Assembly: GCF_002005145.1 (NCBI RefSeq)
Contig: NZ_CP019698.1
Coordinates: 3,100,001-3,164,000 of the forward strand
Direction: 5' to 3'
Origin: Desulforamulus ferrireducens
GTDB taxonomy: Bacteria; Bacillota; Desulfotomaculia; Desulfotomaculales; Desulfotomaculaceae
DNA length: 64,000 bases
Part shown: positions 9,185 through 18,500 of the stretch, piece after piece
Layout of the letters: every line of letters starts with the position of its first letter
How positions within the stretch are numbered: the first letter of the stretch is position 1
Made by a program: the position numbers and the translations under genes
Notes under the pieces: model-generated
What the model saw: the letters and a program-made list of their open reading frames with translations, nothing else
What the model was told of the DNA's origin: nothing
Databases searched by the model: none

Positions 9185-9272
9185 AATCCTTTCCTCCTTT
9201 GTTTTATTTTGGGCCGGCCCCTTGGTTTAGCGCTTGGCCTTATTGTAGCGGAGCCATGGAAAAAAAGAAAAA

Positions 9273-9324
9273 ACCGACTTTGGCTTACTTGCTGAAAAAT
9301 ATCCGCAAGTTGAGCCAAGTCGGT
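9273..9324 (-). terminator. Second of two tandem terminators after the GGDEF gene
   Basis: Imperfect 20-bp arms (ACCGACTTTGGCTTACTTGC against GCAAGTTGAGCCAAGTCGGT) with a 12-nt loop are followed on the minus strand by TTTTTTC and a further T-run. It lies just downstream of the 9339-9371 terminator. Confidence 0.75.
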
Positions 9325-9338
9325 TACCTATGGATAAA

Positions 9339-9371
9339 AACAACACCGACTTGGTGCAAATCGGTGTTGTT
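9339..9371 (-). terminator. First terminator after the GGDEF gene
   Basis: An 11-bp perfect stem AACAACACCGA/TCGGTGTTGTT is followed by TTTTTA on the minus strand, 27 nt after the stop codon. Its loop repeats the ACC(A/G)A(C)TTGG sequence also found in the second terminator. Confidence 0.8.
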
Positions 9372-9397
9372 TTGCATGAAGTATAATAATTGCACAT

Positions 9398-11137
9398 TCA
9401 ACCTATATTCTTCCCTAATTTAGCCCGCATCTGCTTAATCAGCTGACTGTAGGCAATGGTACGATCCCGCCCCAGTTCCTTAGCCCGGGCCACAGCCTTT
9501 TCCGCTCCCAAAAAAAGCTGATCCGGATCGCCGGTATCCTGGGGAAAGGTTGCTACCCCAACGGAAACCGTTACCGTTACCTGGTGCTGGGCTTCCTCGG
9601 GTACCAGGCGGCGATCCCTCACTTCAATACGAATCTGCTCTGCCAACCGCAGAGCCTCGGTGCTATCCAGTCCCGGTGCCAGCACCGCCAATTCACCGCC
9701 GCCGTAACGTCCTAAGATATCCGTGGGTTTGGTGATATCCCGCAGCACCCCGGCCACCATTTGAATTACCCCATCCCCTGCGCCATGGCTATGGCGGGAG
9801 TTAAGCCCCCTGAGATTATCGATATCTATTAACAACAGGGAAACAGGGTTTTCCCCACCGTTGGCCTGTATCAGGTGCTTAACCACCTGACGATAAAATA
9901 AGCGGTGGGTAAGAAAATCTGTTAACCGATCCGTGGCTGCAAGATGCTGTATTTTTTCTGCCAGCAAATCCCGGGCTATGACAGTACCTGCCTGGCCGCC
10001 GATAATACTGAGCAAAAGGACAGCTTTATCGTCAAAGGCATAGGGCTTCATCCCCCCCAATACCAACAGACCATTCACTTCTCCCTGGGCTAACAGCGGA
10101 ATCACCGCCACTGAACGAAACTGCTGGAAGGGTGCTGCTGCCTCAGGCAGCAAATTCCTGACATCTTCCAGGAGCACCGGTTCCTTAGTGGCAACGGCCT
10201 GTCCCACTACCCCTTCGCTGGCAGAGAGCAACAGGTTACTGAGTTCTTCCTTCTGTGGCCCCTGGGCGGCACCGGGTAAAAAGAGCTGCCTAGATTCCGA
10301 CCAGAAAAATATCACCGCCGAATGATAATCCACCACGCGCCTGCTCTCCTGCAGAATTTGATTGAAAAAAGTCGCCGGTTCAACACTTAGGCGCAACCCC
10401 TTGGAGACCTGAAAGAGGGCTGTTAACTGTCTATTAGAGGCGGCTAGCTGCACATACCGCCGCAGAATTAGCTGAACCACCGGCACCGGCAGGAATAAAA
10501 TCAAGGCCCAACCGACACCCAGCTTAAGATAAACCATGGCCAGCAGCGCCCCATAGGGTGCGGTAATTAAATATGTCAAACCATCCCAGCCCAGTGCCTC
10601 CCAGCCAAGCAAATCAGGATAGTCACTGCGCTTGGGCAGTAAATAAAAATAAACCAGCAGGTGGTTAATTAAAAAGTAGGCCAAGGTATAGACCACCAGG
10701 GGCAGAACGGTACCCGTGGTTAACTCAAAAAAAGTTGCCGCTCCGGTGGCGGCCAGAACATGCTGAGCACTGATGAACAGGGTGGTGCGCAGGGGATTTC
10801 CACGATTGGCAATGCCCAGACCAATGAGGGAGATCAGCGCCGCAACATAGGCCGTGGTCACACCACCGCAGATAAGCTGGCTGGCCATTACTATCACATA
10901 ACCACCGGAAAGATAACCCTGGGCAACGGGCACCGCCAACCATTCCGCTAACACCCCCAGTAGAACCAGAACGGCCATAGTGCCGCTTTGATCCAAATCC
11001 AAAGCAGGGAAAATCTGCCATAAACAACCAAAACCCAGGATAATGATTGTCCAGGTATATAATAAACCAAGACCGTTTCGTCTTGAGATTTCCACCACCT
11101 CCCCTCCTCCATTATTCGACAATAACTGGTAAATCAC
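9398..11137 (-). CDS. Membrane GAF-GGDEF protein with degenerate GGDEF motif
   Basis: A 579-aa signalling protein. Residues ~25-235 hold about six to eight membrane segments, ~240-385 look like a GAF sensor domain and ~410-570 are a GGDEF domain. GGDEF domains normally make cyclic di-GMP. Here the signature at 479-483 is GGGEL, lacking the third-position Asp/Glu that binds metal, and the RxxD inhibitory site is KPTD. Activity is therefore doubtful; a GTP- or c-di-GMP-sensing role is possible. The GTG start overlaps the stop of the upstream gene by 4 bp (GTGA). A GTG/GTG pair 15 codons in has a stronger GGAGGAGG site, so the true start may be near residue 15. Confidence 0.85.
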   Translation of the reverse strand: MIYQLLSNNGGGEVVEISRRNGLGLLYTWTIIILGFGCLWQIFPALDLDQSGTMAVLVLLGVLAEWLAVPVAQGYLSGGYVIVMASQLICGGVTTAYVAALISLIGLGIANRGNPLRTTLFISAQHVLAATGAATFFELTTGTVLPLVVYTLAYFLINHLLVYFYLLPKRSDYPDLLGWEALGWDGLTYLITAPYGALLAMVYLKLGVGWALILFLPVPVVQLILRRYVQLAASNRQLTALFQVSKGLRLSVEPATFFNQILQESRRVVDYHSAVIFFWSESRQLFLPGAAQGPQKEELSNLLLSASEGVVGQAVATKEPVLLEDVRNLLPEAAAPFQQFRSVAVIPLLAQGEVNGLLVLGGMKPYAFDDKAVLLLSIIGGQAGTVIARDLLAEKIQHLAATDRLTDFLTHRLFYRQVVKHLIQANGGENPVSLLLIDIDNLRGLNSRHSHGAGDGVIQMVAGVLRDITKPTDILGRYGGGELAVLAPGLDSTEALRLAEQIRIEVRDRRLVPEEAQHQVTVTVSVGVATFPQDTGDPDQLFLGAEKAVARAKELGRDRTIAYSQLIKQMRAKLGKNIG

Positions 11138-11595
11138 CTCCAGCCCTGGGAGAAAAATACACGAAAAACCTTTTCCGCTAAGAGGCTTGGAGGGAGTTTG
11201 CGTAAGTCCACCAGCCAGACCAGGGCATTATGGCAATGAAGCAAGCCGCTTTGCAAAGCCCGATCTCCTTGTTGTTCACTGGCCTGCCCTTGGCGATCCA
11301 GGGTAATAAGGCGGAAATTACATTTTGTCTGCAGGGCAGCAAGAATCCTCGGTGTATCGTCCTCTGAGCCATCATCCACCACCACAATATCCAACTCTGC
11401 CCACTGGTGACCGGACCAGGCTTGCAGCCGACGCATGAGATACTCCACATCCAGTTCCCGGTTCCGCAAGACCACCAACATACTCACCGGCGGCCCAGGA
11501 ATATAGCGAACTAATTTCAGCACATCCTGCGCCACATAATACACCCCGTAACAAGCCAAGATCAGCATGATTAAATATCCCACAGTTTCCCACAT
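11134..11595 (-). CDS. Membrane-anchored mini glycosyltransferase-2-like protein
   Basis: A 153-aa protein with an N-terminal transmembrane helix (residues ~5-25) followed by a half-length GT-A fold. VSMLVVLRNRE is the first strand, and DIVVVDDGSEDDTPRIL is the nucleotide-sugar motif of family 2 transferases. The chain stops before any acceptor-binding half, so it is too short for a normal GT2 enzyme (about 230 aa or more). It overlaps the GGDEF gene by 4 bp, implying coupled translation. Its ribosome site lies in a strong hairpin. Catalysis is not assured; a regulatory or partner role is possible. Confidence 0.7.
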   Translation of the reverse strand: MWETVGYLIMLILACYGVYYVAQDVLKLVRYIPGPPVSMLVVLRNRELDVEYLMRRLQAWSGHQWAELDIVVVDDGSEDDTPRILAALQTKCNFRLITLDRQGQASEQQGDRALQSGLLHCHNALVWLVDLRKLPPSLLAEKVFRVFFSQGWR

Positions 11596-11599
11596 AACA

Positions 11600-11644
11600 A
11601 CACCCCCTGTGCTCTAGAGTATGTTTCTAAAGCACAAGGGGTGT
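11600..11644 (-). promoter_or_regulatory. Hairpin sequestering the ribosome site of the GT/GGDEF operon
   Basis: On the minus strand, ACACCCCTTGTGCT (11644-11631) pairs fully, with one G-U, with AGCACAGGGGGTGT (11613-11600) across a 17-nt loop. The GGGGG ribosome site of the downstream gene (11603-11607) lies inside the stem, 7 nt before the ATG at 11595. Such a fold would block initiation unless opened. No T-run follows, so it is not a terminator. Confidence 0.6.
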
Positions 11645-11689
11645 GAGTGAGTTATCTACTATAAATTACTAAACATTTGCTACAAAACA

Positions 11690-11800
11690 CCAGTACCACG
11701 GGGTTGACCGTGAGCGTTTCTTTGGGACTAAAACCCTTTTAGTAGAAACTAAGTATGTTAAATATACAACGTATTTCAGCAAAGCCCCGATGGCTGACGG
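11690..11800 (-). promoter_or_regulatory. Possible structured leader RNA upstream of the GT/GGDEF operon
   Basis: Between the metK terminator and the sequestering hairpin are several short nested stems: ACTAAAA/TTTTAGT inside GTTTC/GAAAC, CACGG/CCGTG, and TCAGC/GCTGA around AGCC/GGCT. I do not recognise a known riboswitch class. It may be an uncharacterised leader or simply the promoter region. Confidence 0.25.
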
Positions 11801-11812
11801 CAAAAAAGAAAA

Positions 11813-11835
11813 GTCGCAAAACCGTAGTTTGCGAC
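11813..11835 (-). terminator. Intrinsic terminator after metK
   Basis: An 8-bp stem GTCGCAAA/TTTTGCGAC is followed by TTTTCTTTTTT on the minus strand, 31 nt after the metK stop. Confidence 0.85.
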
Positions 11836-11865
11836 ACTCACATTAGTATTAGGAAACCTCTTAAA

Positions 11866-13059
11866 TTATTTCAGTCCCGCCTCTGAGCGCAGTATTGCTG
11901 CTTTATCCAGCCGCTCCCAGGGCAAATCTAAGTCCGGGCGACCGAAGTGGCCGTAGGCGGCGGTTTGTTTGTAGATGGGGCGGCGCAAATCCAGGGACTT
12001 GATGATACCGGCCGGACGCAGATCGAAATGACGGTTGATGAGTTCGATAATTATCTCATCACTAACCACACCGGTACCAAAGGTTTGGACACGAATGGAT
12101 ACCGGGCGGGCTACACCGATAGCGTAGGCCAGTTGAACTTCGCATCTTCTGGCTAAACCCGCAGCCACTACGTTTTTGGCTACGTAGCGGGCAGCATAAG
12201 CTGCAGAACGGTCTACCTTGGTGGGGTCTTTTCCGGAGAAGGCACCACCACCGTGGCGGGCACGACCACCATAGGTGTCTACAATAATCTTCCGTCCGGT
12301 TAAACCGGCATCCCCGTGGGGGCCACCGATAACAAAGCGACCGGTGGGGTTGATGAAAAAGCGGGTCTTGTTATCCACCAGTTCCGCAGGCAGAATGACG
12401 CGGGCTACCTTTTCAATCATATCCTCACGGATCACAGCCAGTTCCACTTCCGGGTGGTGCTGGGTGGAAATAACCACAGTATCGATACGAGCGGGCTTAT
12501 CGCCATCATATTCTACGGTTACTTGAGTCTTGCCGTCCGGGCGCAGGTAATCCACCAGACCGGTTTTGCGCACTTCGGCCAACCGTTGGGCCAGTTTATG
12601 CGCTAAGGAGATGGGCAGTGGCATTAATTCAGAGGTTTCATCGGTGGCATAGCCAAACATCATACCCTGGTCGCCGGCGCCGATGGCTTCAATCTCATCC
12701 TCGGTCATTTCACCGGTTTTGGCTTCTAATGCCTTGTCCACACCCATAGCAATATCCGGGGACTGTTCGTCAATGGCAGTGAGTACCGCACAGGTGCTGC
12801 CGTCAAAGCCGTATTTGGCCCGATCGTAACCAATTTGCAAAATGGTTTCTCTGGTTACCTTGGGAATATCTACATAACATTGGCAGGAAATCTCGCCACC
12901 CACTATAGCCATACCAGTGGTAACAAAGGTTTCGCAAGCCACGCGAGCCATGGGATCCTTGGCTAAAATAGCATCTAATATGGCATCGGAAATTTGATCC
13001 GCCACTTTATCGGGATGACCTTCGGTAACGGACTCAGAAGTAAACAGTTTTCTACTCAA
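11866..13059 (-). CDS. metK: S-adenosylmethionine synthetase
   Basis: MetK (397 aa) makes S-adenosylmethionine from methionine and ATP in the cytoplasm. The ATP motif [12 protein letters not shown] and the P-loop-like [19 protein letters not shown] are intact. The N-terminus [19 protein letters not shown] is characteristic. It starts at TTG (13059) behind GGGAGGT. The gene is preceded by a SAM riboswitch with terminator and a strong promoter, so expression should fall when SAM is plentiful. Length and motifs are normal. Confidence 0.98.
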   Translation of the reverse strand: MSRKLFTSESVTEGHPDKVADQISDAILDAILAKDPMARVACETFVTTGMAIVGGEISCQCYVDIPKVTRETILQIGYDRAKYGFDGSTCAVLTAIDEQSPDIAMGVDKALEAKTGEMTEDEIEAIGAGDQGMMFGYATDETSELMPLPISLAHKLAQRLAEVRKTGLVDYLRPDGKTQVTVEYDGDKPARIDTVVISTQHHPEVELAVIREDMIEKVARVILPAELVDNKTRFFINPTGRFVIGGPHGDAGLTGRKIIVDTYGGRARHGGGAFSGKDPTKVDRSAAYAARYVAKNVVAAGLARRCEVQLAYAIGVARPVSIRVQTFGTGVVSDEIIIELINRHFDLRPAGIIKSLDLRRPIYKQTAAYGHFGRPDLDLPWERLDKAAILRSEAGLK

Positions 13060-13112
13060 TTATCTAACCTCCCTAATAAATAACCTTTCCCTAAACCACC
13101 GGAAATAAACAA

Positions 13113-13253
13113 ACCTCTCCAATAAAGGAGAGGTAATTTTTCCCAGCTATCTCACAACGACCTCATCTGTCAGGATCCAGTATCCTGCAGGAATTGGCAC
13201 CTTCCATGTGGTTGCCGGGTTTCATCGGGCCAGTCCCTCCACCTCTCTTGATG
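13113..13253 (-). promoter_or_regulatory. SAM (S-box) riboswitch with terminator, upstream of metK
   Basis: The minus strand shows the S-box core AGAGAGGTGGAGGGACTGGC, then CCGATGAAACCCGGCAACC. The closing helix P1 pairs CTCATC (13248-13253) with GATGAG (13162-13167). The expression platform ends in an 8-bp terminator ACCTCTCC/GGAGAGGT (13113-13134) with a short T-rich tail. In this class SAM binding stabilises the aptamer and lets the terminator form, which turns off metK. Confidence 0.95.
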
Positions 13254-13281
13254 AGAAAAACCTATAAAATTGCCAAAACTA

Positions 13282-13310
13282 ATTTTAACAGAACAGGTAC
13301 ATTGTGTCAA
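13282..13310 (-). promoter_or_regulatory. Sigma-A-type promoter of metK
   Basis: A perfect TTGACA (13305-13310), a 17-bp spacer and TAAAAT (13282-13287) stand ~30 bp upstream of the S-box aptamer on the minus strand. Confidence 0.8.
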
Positions 13311-13321
13311 ACAAAATCATT

Positions 13322-13558
13322 TTACGTCTGCAGGTCCACCAACACGGTGTCCTGACCGAATTTTTTCACCGCTTCCCAGGGAATAACCAGATCCTTCCCT
13401 TGGCGCACCAGACCAAAATAACGGCGGGGTGCCTGCAGTACCAGGGCCACCACTCTGCCGGTTTCTATATCGATATGCAAATCCTTCACCGGCCCCAGTT
13501 TGGCACCGTCATTTATATTGACAATGTCCTTTAGTTCTAATTCAGTTGCCTTGATCAT
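13322..13558 (-). CDS. YlmC/YmxH family PRC-barrel protein
   Basis: A 78-aa PRC-barrel protein of the YlmC/YmxH family, a sporulation-associated group of unknown biochemical role. The visible pattern is KATELELKDIVNINDGAKLG followed by DLHIDIETGRVVALVL and IPWEAVKKFGQDTVLVDL. The ribosome site GGAGGTG precedes the ATG. It lies between murJ and the metK promoter and is probably read with murJ. Confidence 0.9.
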   Translation of the reverse strand: MIKATELELKDIVNINDGAKLGPVKDLHIDIETGRVVALVLQAPRRYFGLVRQGKDLVIPWEAVKKFGQDTVLVDLQT

Positions 13559-13614
13559 TCACGCCCACCTCCCCTACCCCAGATTATGCTGGGGCAAGAC
13601 TTTTGGTGCGGCAA

Positions 13615-15186
13615 TTAATCCCGGGAGGGACGCAGTCTTTTTATAAGTTTGCCGGTATAGAGGGTAACCAGGGCAGCTTCCTCCATTTTCAGGGCAAAGA
13701 TGGCTATAACCAGTACCAGCACACCGGCACCGATGGCCGCCCCTACCTGTATGGCCAGCCCCAGGGTACCCAGGGGAGCCAGTAAGCCAGACACAGCGGC
13801 ATTAACGCCCCAGGCAGCCGCAGCCATTAAGGCGGTGGCCAGGCCGGTTTGCAGCAGAAACTTGACGGCCTTGGCATTCCACATGCCGGGTATCTTTTTA
13901 TTTAAGAAATAGGTGAGCATAGCTGTGTTAATCAAGGCGGCGATGGAATTGGCCAGGGCCAAACCGCCATGCTTTAAGGGACCAATTAGCAGCAGGCTGA
14001 AGGCCAGATTTACCGCCACCGTCACAGCCATTAATCTAACCGGCGTTCGTGTATCCTGCTGGGCGTAAAATGCCCGGGTGAGAATAATATTAGCAGCCTG
14101 TCCCACCAGACCTATGGAGTAAAACATCAGGGCCAGGGCGGTCATTTCTGTGGCCAAGGGGGTAAACTGGCCGCGTTCAAAAAGCAGTTTAATGATGGGA
14201 GTGGCTAATACCATTAAGCCGATACCAGCGGGCAAAGCAAACAAAATCACCATCCGGATGGCCCGCAGCACTGTATCCGCCAGTTCCTGTTGTTTGCCCT
14301 GGGTGGCCAGGGTGGTGATGGTGGGATAAAAGGCGGTGCCAACGGCCAGCACAAAAAAGGTAATGGGCATAAGAATAATGCGGTTGGCATAGTTCAATGC
14401 AGAAATGCTGCCCTCCGCCAGGCCTGAGGCCAAAATACGGTCAATAATTAGGTAAATCTGGTTGAGGGAGGTACCAATGGCCACCGGTCCCACCAGATAA
14501 AGCACCTTTTTTACCCCGGGGTGTCTCCAATCCAGGGTAAATCTAAAGCGAAAGCCCACCTGACGCAGTTTGGGAATTTGCATTAAAGCGGCCAGGACAA
14601 AACCCACCACAGTTCCCGCCGCCAAACCATCGATGCCGTACAAACTCCCCAGGGTTAGGGCCGATACAATGATGGTAATATTGGTGACACTGACACTGAG
14701 AGCAGGGATGGCAAAAACCTGGTTAGCATTGAGCAGACCTTGGAAGACGGTGGATAAACCATAAAAAACCAGGATAGGTAGCATAATTATGGTCAGACGG
14801 GTGGCTAAGGCGGCCACGTCAGTACTTAATCCAGGGGCAGTAAGTTTTACCAGCCAAGGGGCGGCAAAGAACCCCCCCACTGTCACCAGGGAAAATATCA
14901 CGATGACTAAGGTAATAACGGTGTTAAACAATCGCCAGGCCTCATCCCTTTGGCCTTTGGCGGCATATTCACTAAAGACCGGTACCACCACGGTGGCCAG
15001 GGCACCAATGACAATGGCAAAGACCGCGTTGGGGATGTTAAAGGCTACCACGTAGGCGTCGGTGGTGGCGGTGGCACCAAACATATAGGCAATAACTTGC
15101 TCCCGCACAAAACCAAGAATGCGGGAAAGCAGGTTGATAACCGCCACCACTAAGGTGGCACGGGCAATCATTGTTCCGGTGGACAA
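13615..15186 (-). CDS. murJ: Lipid II flippase MurJ (MviN family)
   Basis: A 523-aa polytopic membrane protein with about 14 hydrophobic segments. It flips lipid-linked peptidoglycan precursor across the membrane. The N-terminal ATLVVAVINLLSRILGFVREQVIAYMFGAT segment, with the arginine and FG of helix 1, and the GPVAIGTSLNQIYLIIDRILAS segment are typical. The length fits (about 510-530). The start is TTG behind AGGAGG. In an organism of this type it may be one of several MurJ paralogues. Confidence 0.93.
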   Translation of the reverse strand: MSTGTMIARATLVVAVINLLSRILGFVREQVIAYMFGATATTDAYVVAFNIPNAVFAIVIGALATVVVPVFSEYAAKGQRDEAWRLFNTVITLVIVIFSLVTVGGFFAAPWLVKLTAPGLSTDVAALATRLTIIMLPILVFYGLSTVFQGLLNANQVFAIPALSVSVTNITIIVSALTLGSLYGIDGLAAGTVVGFVLAALMQIPKLRQVGFRFRFTLDWRHPGVKKVLYLVGPVAIGTSLNQIYLIIDRILASGLAEGSISALNYANRIILMPITFFVLAVGTAFYPTITTLATQGKQQELADTVLRAIRMVILFALPAGIGLMVLATPIIKLLFERGQFTPLATEMTALALMFYSIGLVGQAANIILTRAFYAQQDTRTPVRLMAVTVAVNLAFSLLLIGPLKHGGLALANSIAALINTAMLTYFLNKKIPGMWNAKAVKFLLQTGLATALMAAAAWGVNAAVSGLLAPLGTLGLAIQVGAAIGAGVLVLVIAIFALKMEEAALVTLYTGKLIKRLRPSRD

Positions 15187-15360
15187 GAAGGTACCTCCTA
15201 AGCTAAATGTTAAGGCCGGCTAAAAACATTGAACCTCTTGCTTATTATTCTTTTCGCACAAGGGTAGTATATTCTGCTTTGGTTGTCGATATCCTGCAGT
15301 ATTTGGGAAAAGTTGTTGGAAACTCCTCAATAGCCCGCGTAGCTGTCCATGCAGTAAAAA

Positions 15361-15464
15361 ACCTCCCTTTCCGAGGGAGGTAGCGGCTCCGCCGCCGGAG
15401 GGAGTGGGCATAATAGCAAAAACTCCCCCAGGCGCTTCGCGCCAGCCCCCTCAGCGAGGGGGCT
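15361..15464. repeat. Intergenic hairpin repeat, copy A (rearranged halves)
   Basis: Half 1 in reverse (15361-15405: ACCTCCC..GAGGGAGGT hairpin, then GCGGC-rich stem ending GGAGGGAGT) is followed after 15 bp by half 2 in reverse (15421-15464: AACTCCCCCA, GGCGC..GCGCC stem, then GCCCCCTC..GAGGGGGC). The outer ends of the unit face each other here, unlike other copies, suggesting two partial copies. It lies in the 15187-15514 gap, ~50 bp past the subtilase stop. The rest of that gap shows nothing recognisable. Confidence 0.75.
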
Positions 15465-15514
15465 ATTATAATACCATACTGTAGTTATGCTACACTCCTG
15501 ACAGGGGAGTCCCC

Positions 15515-18500
15515 TTAGTTATTCATTTTGTAGTTTAATAACCGCACCATAACTGCGGCGGCCTCGGCCCGGGTGGTGAGTTCTTTAGGCTCGAAGGTGT
15601 CCGGGCCTCTACCCTTCATGATACCCACCTGGCTAATAAGAGACACTGAACTCTTAGCCCAGGGAGCAATATTTGTCTTGTCTTTATAGTTTATCGTGGG
15701 TAATTCCACCTCGGGGAAGGCCTTTGAGCTGTTGAAACGGAGGGCTCTTACCAGCATGGCCGCCATTTGTTCCCTGGTGATGGGCTCGTTAGGGCCAAAG
15801 CTGCCATCGCCATAGCCGGAAACCAGCCCCATCTTGGCCGCTGTCCCCACCGCTCCAGCACACCAGTAATCGGCGGGGATATCCGTAAAGCTGTTGGCCC
15901 GGGCATCTTCAACGAGTCCCAGGGTACGGATGAGCATCACGGTAAATTGTCCTCTGGTCACGGTTTCCTGGGGACCAAAGGTTTCCGTGGTAATTCCCCG
16001 CACTATGTGGCGGGCAGCCATAATCTCAATGTCGGTCTTAGCCCAGTGTCCGGCAATATCACTAAAGGTACGACTGGCCTCCAGAACCGCCATTTTACCA
16101 AAACGCTTGGTGGTAAAGCTGGACTTCCCGGTATCGGGGTTGTAATCACTATTTTGATATTCCCACTGGCGAGTCATTTCATTTAATCGGTAAGTTCCGA
16201 TCCGGTGAATATTAAGACCGGCAGCGGCTCCCAAAGGGGAAGTGATTGTTATTTTAACCGGGTTTTCAATCTGGTTAATAATTAACTGGCTGCCATCTAA
16301 CCAAACAATGGAGGCTCTTAAGTCCACTACTTTGCCCACAGGCCTTAGATACATAAGCGGATCGCTGGCAGGTAATGCTTGTTCCCCCACGCTTTGCCAA
16401 CGCACCTGCAGCTTAAGTTGGGCACCGCTTTTAAGGTTTTGCAATTTGTTAAACTCCGCGGCAGGAACCTCCACGGTTAAGCCTGGCAATTTAAATTCCA
16501 CCGGTTTGTTATTACGATAGAGCTCCTCAGCCATGTCCACCGAAAAGGCCAGGGTAACAGGCTTGTCCTGCTCTCCATCCCGGCTACCGACACTGAGCAC
16601 AACCTTGCCGCTGGTGCGGGATTCCGTAATGGCCCGTTTGACAGCCTCATCGGTAATCGCCGAAGGTTCAAAGGGTGTCTGACTGGGTAAGGCCTGTACA
16701 TCAATCCGCCAAACTCTGCCGGTTATAGGGTTGACAATCATTTTCAGTTCTGACTCCAGGGGCAATTGCCACCAGTTAAGCTGGTTTCCACCCACATGGA
16801 TAGTAGCCCCTTCAGCCAAGGTCCAGCGGGTACCATCCAACAGGACAACCACATTGCCGCCTTCCTTGGACTGCAGCTTACTAACGACAGTGGTATAAAG
16901 CGCATCAATATGTTTGACACGGCCATCCAGATCAAAGGTAAGATAAACCTCCGCGCCTGCTGGTATATCAGTCAGCTTGCTTTTCGTCTCACCGGACTCG
17001 CCAACCACTCGCAGCGAGGTGTTACCCTCCAGTTTAACGATGTCGCCACTGGTAAAAACAAGTTCTTGATCCTTCACCTGGGCAACGGTGCCATGCTGGG
17101 GCAAGTGACCATAGACCAAGGCAAAGGGTTGGGGGCCATGGACCACCTGGTAGCCACTGACTTCAATGGTGTAGGTGGCTCCCTTTTGGGGGTTCTGCAA
17201 AATAATTGACTCAACGTTGTTTAAGTGATCCCCGTCAATATATCCGTTGCCCCAATAAATTTCTTGTCCGTCCGGGCCGCTAATCTTCAGATCCAAGTCA
17301 TTGATCAAATCCTTACCAAGGCCCGGGGTTTTAGGATAATCGGTATAAGCCAACACTGCTTTAAAAGGTTTACCATTACTGGTGAAGGTGTAGGTCACCT
17401 TTTCCCCAGTGTTTATACCCTTGGCATCTATATATTGTAAATCGCCCTTTTCCAAAGCCAGCAGGGTTTTCTCCGCGTCTACCCGGCCAAAGCCCTGATC
17501 CATTGAGGAAACTCCCGCCAAAGTACGGGTACCGAAGATAAGCATGGCCTTTAAAGCCGCGGCACTGGGGGAGTACCCCTGCTCTACCAAATACTGACGC
17601 AGGAGAGCCAAGGTGCCGGCAGTGAGAGCGGTGGACATACTGGTACCGCTCATATAACTGTAGTTTTGGTTATACATACCCAGATAGCTGTCTTCCTCGC
17701 TGGCTGTTGTTTTACGGGTGGAAAGAATCCACGTTCCCGGTGCCAATACCTCAGGTTTTATCCTGCCATCAAAGGTACCCCGGCTGCTGAAGCCAGCCAC
17801 CTGATCGGGATTATCCGAACCGCTGTCTACCCCGCGAATGCCCTCTGTGGAACCCACAGTGATGGCATTTTTAGCTGCGCCGGGGGAACTGACAAAGGGT
17901 TTCGCTGTTTTATAGCCATTGCCCGCCGATTTCAGCACCACCATGTCTGGGTGTTCCCAGACAAACTTATCTAAACTATAGGTATCCCAATCGTAGATAC
18001 CGTCACTAAAGCTGGCCCCCCAACTGTTCACATGAATCCGTGGGCTGCCCGGGGCATTATAGGCATCCTGCAGCAGGGCATAAACCGAGGGTATGTGCAA
18101 GCTTTTGTCATTTTCATTGTAAGTGGCTTGGAAATACAACCCGGCATCCGGGGCAATCCCCTTAATAGCTCCTCGGGAATTTGCTCCTGTGCCAACAATG
18201 CTACCGGAAATGTGGGTACCGTGACCATTGGGGTCGGCCCAGCCATCACCACTGAAATCTTTCACGCCAACCAAGCGCTCTTTAATATCGGGATTTAATG
18301 TGTCTAAGTTCCCACCGTCCAGACCGGAATCGGCAACGGCAACAACCTGTCCCTTACCGGTAAGACCTATGCCGTTACTCCCCTGAGACAAGGCCCACAG
18401 GGCAGGCACTCCCATAATGCCAGCTGCCAAATTATTTTCCAGGTGATAGGTTGCCTCCACTGCCGCAGCCAGGGCCGGCCAGGGCAGCATGACAATAATC

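Noticed and set aside
11690-11812. Possible c-di-GMP or c-di-AMP riboswitch before the GGDEF operon
   Set aside because: A short GCCGTCAGC piece recalls part of the ydaO motif, but the other conserved blocks and helix order are absent. It is kept only as an unassigned leader.
15220-15411. 63-codon minus-strand frame next to repeat copy A
   Set aside because: It is made largely of the repeat sequence and has no ribosome site; it is likely non-coding.
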